Positions 1 to 5,109 of a DNA stretch of 7,369 nt are shown here, piece after piece. Below the pieces are notes generated by a model that saw only the letters and a program-made list of their open reading frames with translations, had not been told where the DNA came from and did no database searches. The DNA lies in NCBI GenBank assembly GCA_937997955.1, contig CALLDR010000122.1, positions 1-7,369 of the forward strand, in the 5' to 3' direction. A program made the position numbers and the translations under genes. The stretch comes from an uncultured Emergencia sp. GTDB taxonomy: Bacteria; Bacillota; Clostridia; Peptostreptococcales; Anaerovoracaceae. Each line of letters starts with the position of its first letter. The stretch's first letter is position 1.

Positions 1-543
1 TATTATTCGATATCCATATGGCGCAGAACTTGGAAGAAAGGTTCCATTCTGCATCCGTTTCTGGCACGACCAGCGCTGATTCTGGGAGATGGAGATGGAT
101 TCCTGCTGTGCCTTGACGCCGGACAGGGCCAGCATAGTCTCATTGGCCAGCTTGTCGGTGCGCATGTTTTCATTCTCGAACCACACCGTCACGCCCAGCT
201 GCCGCAGTTCTCGCAGCGCCTCCAGGAACTCCATGGTGTTGCGCGCGAACCGGGAGGTGGACTTCACCAGGATTAGATCGATCTGCCCTTTCCGACAATC
301 GGCCATCAGGCGGTTGAATTCATCCCGCTTGTCCATCCGTGTGCCGGTCAGCCCTTCGTCCGCATAGATATCGGCCAGTTTCCATTCCGGGTTCTGTCCG
401 ATATACGCGGTGTAGTGGCGTACCTGTGCGAGGAAGGAGTTCAGCTGGTCGTCCGAGTCGCTGGATACCCGGCAGTAGGCAGCCACGCGGAGCTTTTCCG
501 CCGCTATTCCTGTTCGGGCGTCAATGACATGGATTTCCCGCAC
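1..543 (-). CDS. Large serine recombinase, N-terminal part (cut by window edge)
   Basis: Site-specific DNA recombinase of the large serine family, expected to integrate and excise the element by cutting DNA through a phosphoserine link. The 181 residues present cover the resolvase-type catalytic domain (about 18-165) and the first residues of the following recombinase domain (PYGYR near 175). The catalytic motif YCRVSS places the nucleophile at Ser27 with Arg25, and SRFAR supplies Arg98 and Arg101; the family's DEGLTGTR-type stretch is at 62-69. All expected active-site residues are present, so the enzyme may be active if the rest is intact. The start is GTG at 543, with AAAGGAG nine bases upstream; an in-frame stop lies 27 bases before it. 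A stronger ribosome site further upstream leads into a different frame. It follows the SHOCT-like gene after about 130 bases that contain a hairpin. Confidence 0.9.
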   Translation of the reverse strand, partial: MREIHVIDARTGIAAEKLRVAAYCRVSSDSDDQLNSFLAQVRHYTAYIGQNPEWKLADIYADEGLTGTRMDKRDEFNRLMADCRKGQIDLILVKSTSRFARNTMEFLEALRELRQLGVTVWFENENMRTDKLANETMLALSGVKAQQESISISQNQRWSCQKRMQNGTFLPSSAPYGYRII

Positions 544-580
544 GGCCGCTCGCTCCTTTCTCCCTTTTCAGCATAGACAT
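521..580 (-). CDS. Possible 19-residue leader ORF overlapping the recombinase start
   Basis: The best Shine-Dalgarno in this stretch, AAGGAGG at 589-595, lies eight bases before an ATG at 580. That ATG opens a 19-codon frame beginning MSMLKREKG, which runs past the recombinase GTG and stops at 521-523, one base out of frame with the recombinase. It could be a leader peptide that couples translation to the recombinase, or the original N-terminus of the recombinase separated by a one-base change. The evidence is only ribosome site, spacing and overlap. Confidence 0.3.
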   Translation of the reverse strand: MSMLKREKGASGRAGNPCH

Positions 581-593
581 GTGCTCATCCTCC

Positions 594-636
594 TTGTTGT
601 GTACTGCCGACGGCCTCCGCCGGCAGTACATAACAA
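594..636 (-). promoter_or_regulatory. Hairpin abutting the ribosome site before the recombinase
   Basis: Inverted repeat with 16-base arms (594-609 and 621-636) that match at 15 of 16 positions. The core GTACTGCCG / CGGCAGTAC is perfect, and three more pairs form inside around a three-base loop. As minus-strand RNA the 3' arm ends inside the AAGGAGG at 589-595, so folding touches the ribosome site. No T-run follows, so it does not look like an intrinsic terminator. A translational or processing role is inference. Confidence 0.55.
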
Positions 637-673
637 TACCGCGAGGGTTCGAATCTATCCATTACCAACGCCA

Positions 674-820
674 CTAGACATAAGCGGCAATAGGGTGGTA
701 TACCTCGGCATTGTACCTATCGATCTGCCGGAACTGGGCTTTTGTGATGAGCCCCTGTTCCAGCAGCTCTTTCAGGATGGCCGTGATAAACAGATAGGCG
801 GCCTCGTTCTCCAGATTCAT
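674..820 (-). CDS. Small SHOCT-like protein of the recombinase cassette
   Basis: A 48-residue protein with no cysteine cluster, signal peptide or membrane segment. Its middle (about 13-33, with KELLEQGLITKAQF) matches the short helical SHOCT pattern, a leucine-rich helix followed by GLIT and a second helix. Proteins of this size and pattern are common between recombinase genes in Firmicutes mobile elements, but their function is unknown; an oligomerisation or accessory role is a guess. AGGAGG lies seven bases before the ATG and overlaps the stop codon of the upstream resolvase-like gene, leaving 11 bases between the genes, so the two are almost certainly co-translated. The ORF is shorter than common ORF cut-offs and is easy to miss. 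Confidence 0.75.
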   Translation of the reverse strand: MNLENEAAYLFITAILKELLEQGLITKAQFRQIDRYNAEVYHPIAAYV

Positions 821-831
821 CGGTCCGCCTC

Positions 832-1218
832 CTAGAGCTGCATCTGCTGTTCGTTCGGATATTCCGGCCGGAAGTAGGGTTCGATGACACCGTTCGCCAC
901 GGTCACCACAGTCATTCCATACCGTTCAAACCGCAGCAGCAGGGCGTTTAATAAGGGGAGTTTCCGGCTAAGCCTGTCAATGGAAGTCATCACAAGCAGG
1001 TTCGCCTTTCCGCTCTTAGCCGCAGTCAAAGTCGGCTTGATGAGCTCTTCTGTCATGCGTGTCCCGCTTCCATGTATCCGGGATATGCCGACAATTTGGA
1101 TCCCTTTATCTTCACAGAACTTTCGCAGCCTCTGCTCCTGACAGTCCAATGTCCATGCTACATCTCTGGCAGTGGCACAGCGGCAATACAACCAAGCACG
1201 TTTTTCTTCATTTCCCAT
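832..1218 (-). CDS. Resolvase-type serine recombinase domain protein lacking the catalytic serine
   Basis: A 128-residue stand-alone protein with the fold pattern of the resolvase/invertase N-terminal domain. The usual Y-x-R-V-S-S/T motif reads YCRCAT at 11-16, so Arg13 is kept but the nucleophilic serine position is Ala15. The second active-site motif is kept as DRLSRK (Arg82, Arg85). There is no helix-turn-helix or recombinase domain after the catalytic domain. It is therefore unlikely to cut DNA alone and may instead regulate or partner the active recombinase encoded downstream; that role is inference. Its ATG overlaps the end of mazF by 11 bases (ATGGGAAATGA) and the SHOCT-like gene follows after 11 bases, so it sits inside a translationally coupled string. 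I recall similar serine-less proteins in clostridial elements but cannot verify how common they are. Confidence 0.85.
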   Translation of the reverse strand: MGNEEKRAWLYCRCATARDVAWTLDCQEQRLRKFCEDKGIQIVGISRIHGSGTRMTEELIKPTLTAAKSGKANLLVMTSIDRLSRKLPLLNALLLRFERYGMTVVTVANGVIEPYFRPEYPNEQQMQL

Positions 1219-1576
1219 GACACAGCTCCTCCAGATATTGCAGCCCGAAGCTGACTACGATGGCTTCGTCCACCTGCTGCATTGACGTCGTGTCCAGATG
1301 ACCCACGAAGCCCGTCAGCCGCCGCTTATCGATGGTGCGGATTTGCTCGAGTAGCACCACCGAATCCCGGGGAAGCTCCACCGCGGATATTGACACATGA
1401 GTGGGCAGGGTGGTCTTACCCTGCCGGCTGGTGATAGCCGCTACGATGGTCGTAGGGCTGAACCGGTTGCCCACATCATTCTGAATCACTAATACTGGGC
1501 GGTTTCCGCCCTGCTCGGAGCCGATGACTGGTTCCAGACTGGCATAGTAGATTTCTCCTCTTTTCATGTTCGGCAT
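1208..1576 (-). CDS. mazF: MazF/PemK-family mRNA endoribonuclease toxin (EndoA-like)
   Basis: A 122-residue protein matching the MazF/PemK/EndoA family along its whole length: KRGEIYYASLEPVIGSEQGG near the N-terminus, then RPVLVIQND, NRFSPTTIVAAIT, LPTHV and LLEQIRTIDKRRL. From my memory of Bacillus subtilis EndoA, its catalytic Arg25 and Thr48 correspond here to Arg26 and Thr49, both present. The family cuts RNA at short U-rich sites; this one's cutting site cannot be read from sequence. The first ATG is chosen because AAGGAGG (1586-1592) is nine bases upstream; a second ATG three codons later is too far away. The gene overlaps the resolvase-like gene by 11 bases. No MazE-like antitoxin gene is found directly upstream, where it would normally lie; only about 430 bases without a clear gene separate it from the sigma-like gene. 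Confidence 0.93.
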   Translation of the reverse strand: MPNMKRGEIYYASLEPVIGSEQGGNRPVLVIQNDVGNRFSPTTIVAAITSRQGKTTLPTHVSISAVELPRDSVVLLEQIRTIDKRRLTGFVGHLDTTSMQQVDEAIVVSFGLQYLEELCHGK

Positions 1577-1603
1577 GATCTATATCCTCCTTGGGTAAGT
1601 ATC

Positions 1604-1632
1604 CGGGCGGCAGGACAGAGTTCTGCCGCCCG
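1604..1632 (-). promoter_or_regulatory. GC-rich hairpin upstream of mazF
   Basis: Perfect 10-base arms CGGGCGGCAG (1604-1613) and CTGCCGCCCG (1623-1632) around a nine-base loop. In minus-strand RNA it ends 11 bases before the mazF Shine-Dalgarno. No T-run follows it in that direction, so it is more likely a translational, processing or pausing element than a terminator. Its function is not established. Confidence 0.5.
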
Positions 1633-1954
1633 CTCGATATCAATCGTCTTGCCATCGGTATTTGTCCTCGACATCCCCCGACATGAAAGGCCATGGTCCT
1701 TTCGGGAATGCATCGGACTGTTCTGGCGAACATCATGGGAATCTCACCCCCGCGTGGATCTCACCCGGCCGCCCCCATTGGTTGTGTCTGTGGCTGGACG
1801 GAAGTATCATGATCCCTTCTGCCTGTCTTCGCCTCCGCCGGCGCCACCCGGCGGTCAAGATGACTCTTTGCGGCTCGCTATTTGAACGGCAGCAGAAGGA
1901 ACGTATCCGATGCACTGGATATCCAATTTTCAAAGTACAAGAAGGAGTAAAATG
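1633..1954 (-). other. Stretch with no clear gene between the sigma-like gene and mazF
   Basis: No frame here gives a recognisable protein. Read on the minus strand it begins with a TTTGAAAATTGGATA motif near 1920-1934, resembling sequence seen before 23S rRNA genes and in leaders on Firmicutes elements. It then holds a hairpin with arms CCGCCGG / CCGGCGG (1835-1854) and two copies of GGGTGAGAT 17 bases apart (1758-1766, 1741-1749). One frame is open for 25 codons from an ATG at 1810, stops at TGA (1733-1735), then stays open for 30 protein-like codons to 1640-1642. This could be a structured RNA leader or a decayed small gene, possibly a lost antitoxin; I cannot choose between them. Confidence 0.4.
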
Positions 1955-1992
1955 AGCCCCCTCACTTTCCATGCCGAAAAAGCGAGGGGGCT
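1955..1992 (-). terminator. Intrinsic terminator after the sigma-like gene
   Basis: In minus-strand RNA the arms form a 14-pair stem with one G-U pair (AGCCCCCUCGCUUU with AAAGUGAGGGGGCU) and a ten-base loop, followed by CAUUUUAC. It begins 13 bases after the stop codon of the sigma-like gene. The mismatch present on the plus strand becomes a G-U pair on the minus strand, which supports that direction. The T-run is short, so termination may be partial and some transcription could reach mazF. Confidence 0.7.
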
Positions 1993-2005
1993 ATGCAGGG
2001 AAATT

Positions 2006-2512
2006 TTAAATTTTCATGGATTTCTTCAATTTGGCTACAGCTCGCTGTATTCGACGACATATGGTGGATTGATTTACTCCATATCGTTCCGCCAATTCAG
2101 CCTCCGGCATCTGGTAAACATAATATTCAGAAAGCAGGGCTTGTTCCTCATTCGAGAGCTTGTCCAGACAATCGGAAAGGGTTTCTGATAACACAGCTTT
2201 CTCTACCAGAGAAGCGATATTGGCCGAATCATCCGCTACGATATCGGCTCCAAGAAACTCGTCGGTGTCCAGCATGTCATAGGAGAACTCCCTATGCCGA
2301 ATCGCCTCTTCCCGCAGATACTTCTGACGGCGCCGGTCGCGGTAGAAAGCGGCGTAGTCCTCTGGCGGGACCTCCAGCAGCATCCCATGCAGGGGAATGA
2401 ACTGTTTTTCTCGATATGAGGCGTCTGCTTCTTTCCGTTTGAGCAACTCCTCGTAGCTAATTTCTTTATACTGACCATGTTTGCGTATAAAACACCTGTC
2501 GGTGCCTTTCAC
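2006..2512 (-). CDS. Sigma-70 region 4-like DNA-binding regulator of a mobile element
   Basis: A 168-residue cytoplasmic protein of the sigma-like family common on clostridial conjugative elements. The C-terminal half (about 110-165) has a sigma region 4 / helix-turn-helix pattern: LDKLSNEEQALLSEYYV, then AELAERYGVNQSTICRRIQ and a basic end KLKKSMK. The N-terminal half carries the RRRQKYLREEAIRHREFSYD block that I recall from this family, with FIPLHGMLLEV before it. No region 2 core-binding domain is apparent, so it may be a transcription regulator rather than a complete sigma factor. The start is GTG at 2512, with AGGAGG (2521-2526) eight bases upstream. That ribosome site lies wholly inside the 3' arm of an 18-base perfect hairpin, so translation is probably controlled by RNA structure. 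A terminator follows the gene. Confidence 0.85.
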   Translation of the reverse strand: MKGTDRCFIRKHGQYKEISYEELLKRKEADASYREKQFIPLHGMLLEVPPEDYAAFYRDRRRQKYLREEAIRHREFSYDMLDTDEFLGADIVADDSANIASLVEKAVLSETLSDCLDKLSNEEQALLSEYYVYQMPEAELAERYGVNQSTICRRIQRAVAKLKKSMKI

Positions 2513-2520
2513 GTTTTTTA

Positions 2521-2561
2521 CCTCCTGTCGGCGTTTTGGAAATCAAAACGCCGACAGGAGG
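2521..2561 (-). promoter_or_regulatory. 18-base-pair hairpin sequestering the Shine-Dalgarno of the sigma-like gene
   Basis: Perfect inverted repeat: arms at 2521-2538 and 2544-2561, five-base loop. In minus-strand RNA the 3' arm ends with ACAGGAGG, the ribosome site of the GTG at 2512, and it is paired with a CCUCCUGU block that mimics the anti-Shine-Dalgarno. The eight bases after the stem are UAAAAAAC, not a U-run, so this is not an intrinsic terminator. The sequence directly shows the pairing; a translational OFF switch or protection from read-through transcripts is inference. Confidence 0.75.
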
Positions 2562-2618
2562 GCCGCGGCAGCCAGCCGGGCTCGGTCGGGCACTAGGGTA
2601 AACTATGGCATAATGAAA

Positions 2619-2663
2619 ACAGCCAAACTCACCGGATTCTAAGAAACCGGCAAATTTGGCTGT
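2619..2663 (-). terminator. Probable minus-strand terminator between sugar operon and cassette
   Basis: Nine-base perfect arms ACAGCCAAA / TTTGGCTGT (2619-2627, 2655-2663), then a symmetric four-by-four internal loop and an inner CCGG / CCGG stem. On the minus strand the stem is followed by TTTTCATT (counting the last T of the arm). It lies about 315 bases after the stop of the TIM-barrel gene and before the leader of the sigma-like gene, so it would separate the two transcripts. The T-run is short. Confidence 0.45.
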
Positions 2664-2810
2664 ACGGTTGGTTTGTTCACTCTTGGGAGCGGCGGATGTC
2701 GTCCTCGACTATATATTTGTTCCTTTTTCGGTGCTTTTGACGACGCCCTTCCCTGCAAGTTGCTTTGTGCTCTTTGCCAACATTTAGTGCGTTAACAATA
2801 TTTTTACAAC
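2664..2810 (-). other. AT-richer stretch without a recognised gene
   Basis: One minus-strand frame is open from a TTG at 2895 to a stop at 2677, giving 72 residues with a very basic C-terminal half (CREGRRQKHRKRNKY) and an acidic end. It has no ribosome site, uses a TTG start, and its first third runs through the inverted repeat at 2811-2872. It may be the end of a decayed DNA-binding gene or chance. I recognise no family. Confidence 0.2.
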
Positions 2811-2872
2811 TAGACAGCAAAAGATCACTCCAACCGCATGGCAGCACAGCCAAGCGGTTGGGGTGCTGTCTA
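2811..2872. repeat. 62-base imperfect inverted repeat at the operon/cassette junction
   Basis: Outer arms TAGACAG / CTGTCTA (2811-2817, 2866-2872). After an eight-base bulge on one side comes a 12-pair stem (2826-2837 with 2854-2865, one G-U), then an inner four-pair stem TGGC / GCCA with a six-base loop. No T-run follows on either strand, so it is not a typical terminator. It ends exactly at the stop codon of the possible 26-residue ORF. It could be a small non-autonomous repeat, a recombination site or a structured RNA end. Confidence 0.5.
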
Positions 2873-2950
2873 AGCGGGCGGTTCTGCCACGCCAAATTGA
2901 TACATATGGCTTTTTACATAAAATATCCGTGCTTCAATATCCATAGACAT
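2870..2950 (-). CDS. Possible 26-residue peptide after the TIM-barrel gene
   Basis: A short frame beginning MSMDIEARIFYVKS and ending VAEPPA, 26 bases after the stop of the TIM-barrel gene and in the same direction. AAAGGA (2955-2960) lies four bases before the first ATG and ten before a second in-frame ATG two codons on. It matches no family I know. Its stop codon lies in the outer arm of the inverted repeat, so it might be the start of a longer gene cut short when that repeat arrived, or chance. Confidence 0.25.
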   Translation of the reverse strand: MSMDIEARIFYVKSHMYQFGVAEPPA

Positions 2951-2976
2951 ACGATCCTTTCAACAAATGATAAGCC

Positions 2977-3792
2977 TTAGTCCAATGAATTTAAATACTC
3001 CAAGCTAAGGCCGGCACATTCCAACGGTGTTTTACCATAACTTGGTTGATCTTGCTCTACAACCATCCATTTGGCGCCGCACTCCTTAGCTGAGGACAAA
3101 ATGGACGGAACATTCTGTATCCCCATTCCTAAGGGCCTATACTGAAATGACTGAGACACCTGCTTTTTCTTATCTTCATCAACTCCAATCAATGCATACA
3201 TATTTTCACTTCTTGTACCAGAATAATCTTTCAAGTGAACTAAATCGATCCGGCCGGCATATTTGCGCAAGTAGGCACACGGATCTTCGCCAGCCACATT
3301 CACCCAACAGGTATCAAACTCCGTTTGCAGCAGTTCGGAGGGGACCTCCTCATACATAAGGTCAATGGCGTACTTCCCGTCTATTTTGATAAATTCAAAA
3401 TCATGGTTATGATACCCCAACTTCAAACCGAGAGCCAGCGCTTTTTCACCCAGACCTTTTGTCAGTTCCAGCATTTCTGCAAATCGCGGCTGACCCGGAC
3501 GGAACGTGCCAGGCAAAGAAGGGATTATGACGTACTGGCAACCAATATCCCGATAAACTTCCAATATCGCGGGATCGCTTATCATACTCATGAAAGGTAC
3601 ATGTGCGGAAATAGGAACCAGTCCGGCGTCTTTACACATCTTGTTTACTTCACGCGCATCATGACCGAAAAGACCGGCAAATTCTACCCCGTCATAGCCT
3701 ATTTCTTTCACCTTTTGAAGCGTACCCGCAAAGTCCGCTTCCATATCCTCGCGAACCGAATACAGCTGCAGTGCTACAGGAAAGTCTTTCAT
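2977..3792 (-). CDS. Sugar phosphate isomerase/epimerase-type TIM barrel protein
   Basis: A 271-residue cytoplasmic protein of the xylose-isomerase-like TIM barrel family (AP endonuclease 2 fold). Family motifs run in order: ALQLYSVRE at 7-15, IGYDGVEFAG at 31-40, SAHVP at 62-66, YHNHDFEF at 127-134, TEFDTCW at 157-163, VHLKDY at 185-190 and VVEQD at 244-248. Likely divalent-metal ligands are Glu133, Asp160, His186 and Glu246, by comparison with related epimerases. Length is normal for the family. AGAGGTG, overlapping the stop of the oxidoreductase gene, precedes the ATG, and only 11 bases separate the genes, so they are coupled. Proteins of this family with a Gfo/Idh/MocA partner epimerise, isomerise or cleave keto sugars; the exact reaction here is unknown. 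Confidence 0.85.
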   Translation of the reverse strand: MKDFPVALQLYSVREDMEADFAGTLQKVKEIGYDGVEFAGLFGHDAREVNKMCKDAGLVPISAHVPFMSMISDPAILEVYRDIGCQYVIIPSLPGTFRPGQPRFAEMLELTKGLGEKALALGLKLGYHNHDFEFIKIDGKYAIDLMYEEVPSELLQTEFDTCWVNVAGEDPCAYLRKYAGRIDLVHLKDYSGTRSENMYALIGVDEDKKKQVSQSFQYRPLGMGIQNVPSILSSAKECGAKWMVVEQDQPSYGKTPLECAGLSLEYLNSLD

Positions 3793-3803
3793 TATTACAC
3801 CTC

Positions 3804-4970
3804 TTAAATTTCTGGAATGTCAATAATAACCTCGCGACCCGTTGCGCTGGAACGCATAATTCCGTCGATAATCGCTTGATTATATAGAATTTGACTGGTA
3901 GGAACCGGTGCATCTGAACCGGTTTGGACGGCGTCAAGGAAAGAACGAATTTTACAATCGAACAGGTTGGCGGAGCCTTCGGGGGAGCGAAGCAGGGGGA
4001 TGGACAGTTGAACCGGCTCGCCCGCCACATCGCGGTAGATGGTCATAGGGGAGCAGAAAGTCCCGTTCCAGCATTCTGTCGACGGGATACGCAGCGAGCC
4101 TTTCGACCCCATAATAATGGTATCGCCCGACGTGTCGAGGTGCATATACCAGGCGATACGGAAATCCAGAACGATATTGCCTTCCAGCCGAATATACGCG
4201 GAAGCGAAATCATCCACGCCAAATTTGTTTGCGCATTCAGGCTTTCCTATCTGGGCATACGCCTCCGGCGTCTTGCCAAAGAAGCCGGTTGCACACCCCG
4301 TCACCGTCAGGGGCTTCGGATATCCGATGGCGTTGAGCACCATGTCCAACGAATAACAGCCAATATCGCCGACCGCGCCCAACCCCGCTTTATCCTTCTC
4401 TATAAAGGTTTCGGACCAACTGACCGGTATACCATGGCGGCGGCCGCCTCCTGTTTGAATGTAGTAAATCTGGCCCAGTTCTCCCGACTGGACAATTTTT
4501 TTAATCATCTGCATGTTGGCGTCATAACGCGGTTGAAATCCGACGGAAACGATTTTACCGCTTTTCTTTTCCGCGCGGCAAATGGCGACGGCTTCGTCCA
4601 AAGTCACCGTCATCGGCTTTTCCAACAATACATGCAGCCCGTGTTCCAGCGCGTAAATCGTGCACTCTGCATGAGAGCAGTTGTATGTGCAGACACTGAC
4701 CGCATCCATCGGCACGGTGTCGATCATATCTTTATAGCTTTCAAACGACCGGGCCTGCACCTCATATTTTTCAAAAAATTTCCTTGCCTTATCCGGGATG
4801 ATATCGGCCCCCGCAACAATTTCCACATCCGATTGTTTCATATAGCTTTGCATATGGCTATTGGCTATGCCTCCGGTTCCGATAATGCCAATCCGTAGTT
4901 TTCTGCCGCTGCGTATCGATTTATCTTCTGTAAAATCGACAGCAAAATTGTTCATATCCAGTTGAGCCAT
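3804..4970 (-). CDS. Gfo/Idh/MocA-family NAD(P)-dependent sugar oxidoreductase
   Basis: A 388-residue cytoplasmic oxidoreductase. The N-terminal Rossmann domain has the nucleotide-binding loop GIIGTGGIA (28-36) and an Asp at 56 after the second strand, which favours NAD over NADP. The family EKP motif is at 117-119, with catalytic Lys118. The C-terminal alpha/beta domain opens with GDIGCYSLD (201-209), where Asp202 and Tyr206 take the place of the usual D-x-G-x-H; tyrosine is accepted in some members, such as glucose-fructose oxidoreductase. It probably oxidises or reduces a hydroxyl of a sugar or glycoside. About 22 extra residues precede the fold; the start is supported by AAGGGGG ten bases upstream. 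It is followed after 11 bases by the TIM-barrel gene, its likely pathway partner. Confidence 0.9.
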   Translation of the reverse strand: MAQLDMNNFAVDFTEDKSIRSGRKLRIGIIGTGGIANSHMQSYMKQSDVEIVAGADIIPDKARKFFEKYEVQARSFESYKDMIDTVPMDAVSVCTYNCSHAECTIYALEHGLHVLLEKPMTVTLDEAVAICRAEKKSGKIVSVGFQPRYDANMQMIKKIVQSGELGQIYYIQTGGGRRHGIPVSWSETFIEKDKAGLGAVGDIGCYSLDMVLNAIGYPKPLTVTGCATGFFGKTPEAYAQIGKPECANKFGVDDFASAYIRLEGNIVLDFRIAWYMHLDTSGDTIIMGSKGSLRIPSTECWNGTFCSPMTIYRDVAGEPVQLSIPLLRSPEGSANLFDCKIRSFLDAVQTGSDAPVPTSQILYNQAIIDGIMRSSATGREVIIDIPEI

Positions 4971-4989
4971 AGAGTTGTAACCCCCTTCG

Positions 4990-5052
4990 TTAAATGTATA
5001 TCTTTGGCCTGTTTCGTCCGAGATAAATGCCTAAACCCATCCTTTTTCTCAT
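4990..5052 (-). CDS. Possible 20-residue leader ORF before the oxidoreductase
   Basis: A 20-codon basic frame (MRKRMGLGIYLG at its start) has a good ribosome site: a GGGGGGGAG run at 5060-5068, seven bases before the ATG. It stops just before the AAGGGGG that serves the oxidoreductase, so it could couple translation across the 139-base gap after the glycosidase gene. No family is recognised, and the G-run could be coincidental. Confidence 0.2.
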   Translation of the reverse strand: MRKRMGLGIYLGRNRPKIYI

Positions 5053-5069
5053 TGCCGATCTCCCCCCCG

Positions 5070-5082
5070 TTGCGTGACGCAA
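5070..5082. promoter_or_regulatory. Short palindrome TTGCGTGACGCAA in the intergenic gap
   Basis: Perfect six-base arms around one central base, lying between the glycosidase and oxidoreductase genes. The size fits a repressor-type operator, but no regulator gene or promoter is seen beside it, and it may be only a weak hairpin or chance. Confidence 0.15.
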
Positions 5083-5109
5083 ACGCCGCACGCCGCTTAT
5101 AGGAAAAGG

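Larger units (their letters stand above)
1..2561 (-). mobile_element. Recombination/regulation cassette of an integrative mobile element (partial)
   Basis: Five genes in a row on the minus strand form a set familiar from clostridial conjugative or integrative elements: a sigma-like regulator, a MazF-type toxin, a resolvase-like protein, a SHOCT-like small protein and a large serine recombinase. The gene identities are read directly from the translations; calling this an integrative element is inference from that combination. The cassette is cut by the left edge, and no attachment site, relaxase or conjugation gene is visible. The right limit given is the outer end of the hairpin before the sigma-like gene and is not a proven element boundary. 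Confidence 0.6.

Noticed and set aside
646..655. GGTTCGAATC, identical to a tRNA T-loop, hinting at a tRNA gene or tRNA-derived attachment site
   Set aside because: The T-stem has a mismatch and no matching acceptor, D or anticodon arms are found on either side or strand.
1476..1736. 86-codon minus-strand ORF starting MMFARTV
   Set aside because: It runs through the mazF ribosome site and into mazF in another frame; no family pattern is seen.
1640..1810. TGA read as a sense codon (two open stretches in one frame split by TGA, also near 7150 and before the recombinase)
   Set aside because: Tryptophan is encoded by TGG in the clear genes, mazF ends with TGA exactly at the next gene's start, and short open stretches around TGA are expected by chance in GC-rich sequence.
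1733..1972. 79-codon minus-strand ORF before mazF as a candidate antitoxin
   Set aside because: It has no ribosome site, begins inside the terminator hairpin, carries an arginine run caused by GC-rich repeats, and matches no MazE-like pattern.
1910..2188. Plus-strand ORF with a GAAGGAG site and ATG at 1952
   Set aside because: It runs through the terminator stem and antisense to the sigma-like gene, with no recognisable protein.
2811..2872. Integron attC site
   Set aside because: The required conserved core ends (GTTRRRY and its complement) are not present at the arms.
2841..2897. GCCAAGCGG and GGTTC-like pieces suggesting a tRNA
   Set aside because: The pieces belong to the inverted repeat, and no cloverleaf can be drawn.
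3924..4898. 324-codon plus-strand ORF
   Set aside because: It is a shadow of the oxidoreductase gene on the opposite strand; the minus-strand frame carries all the family motifs.
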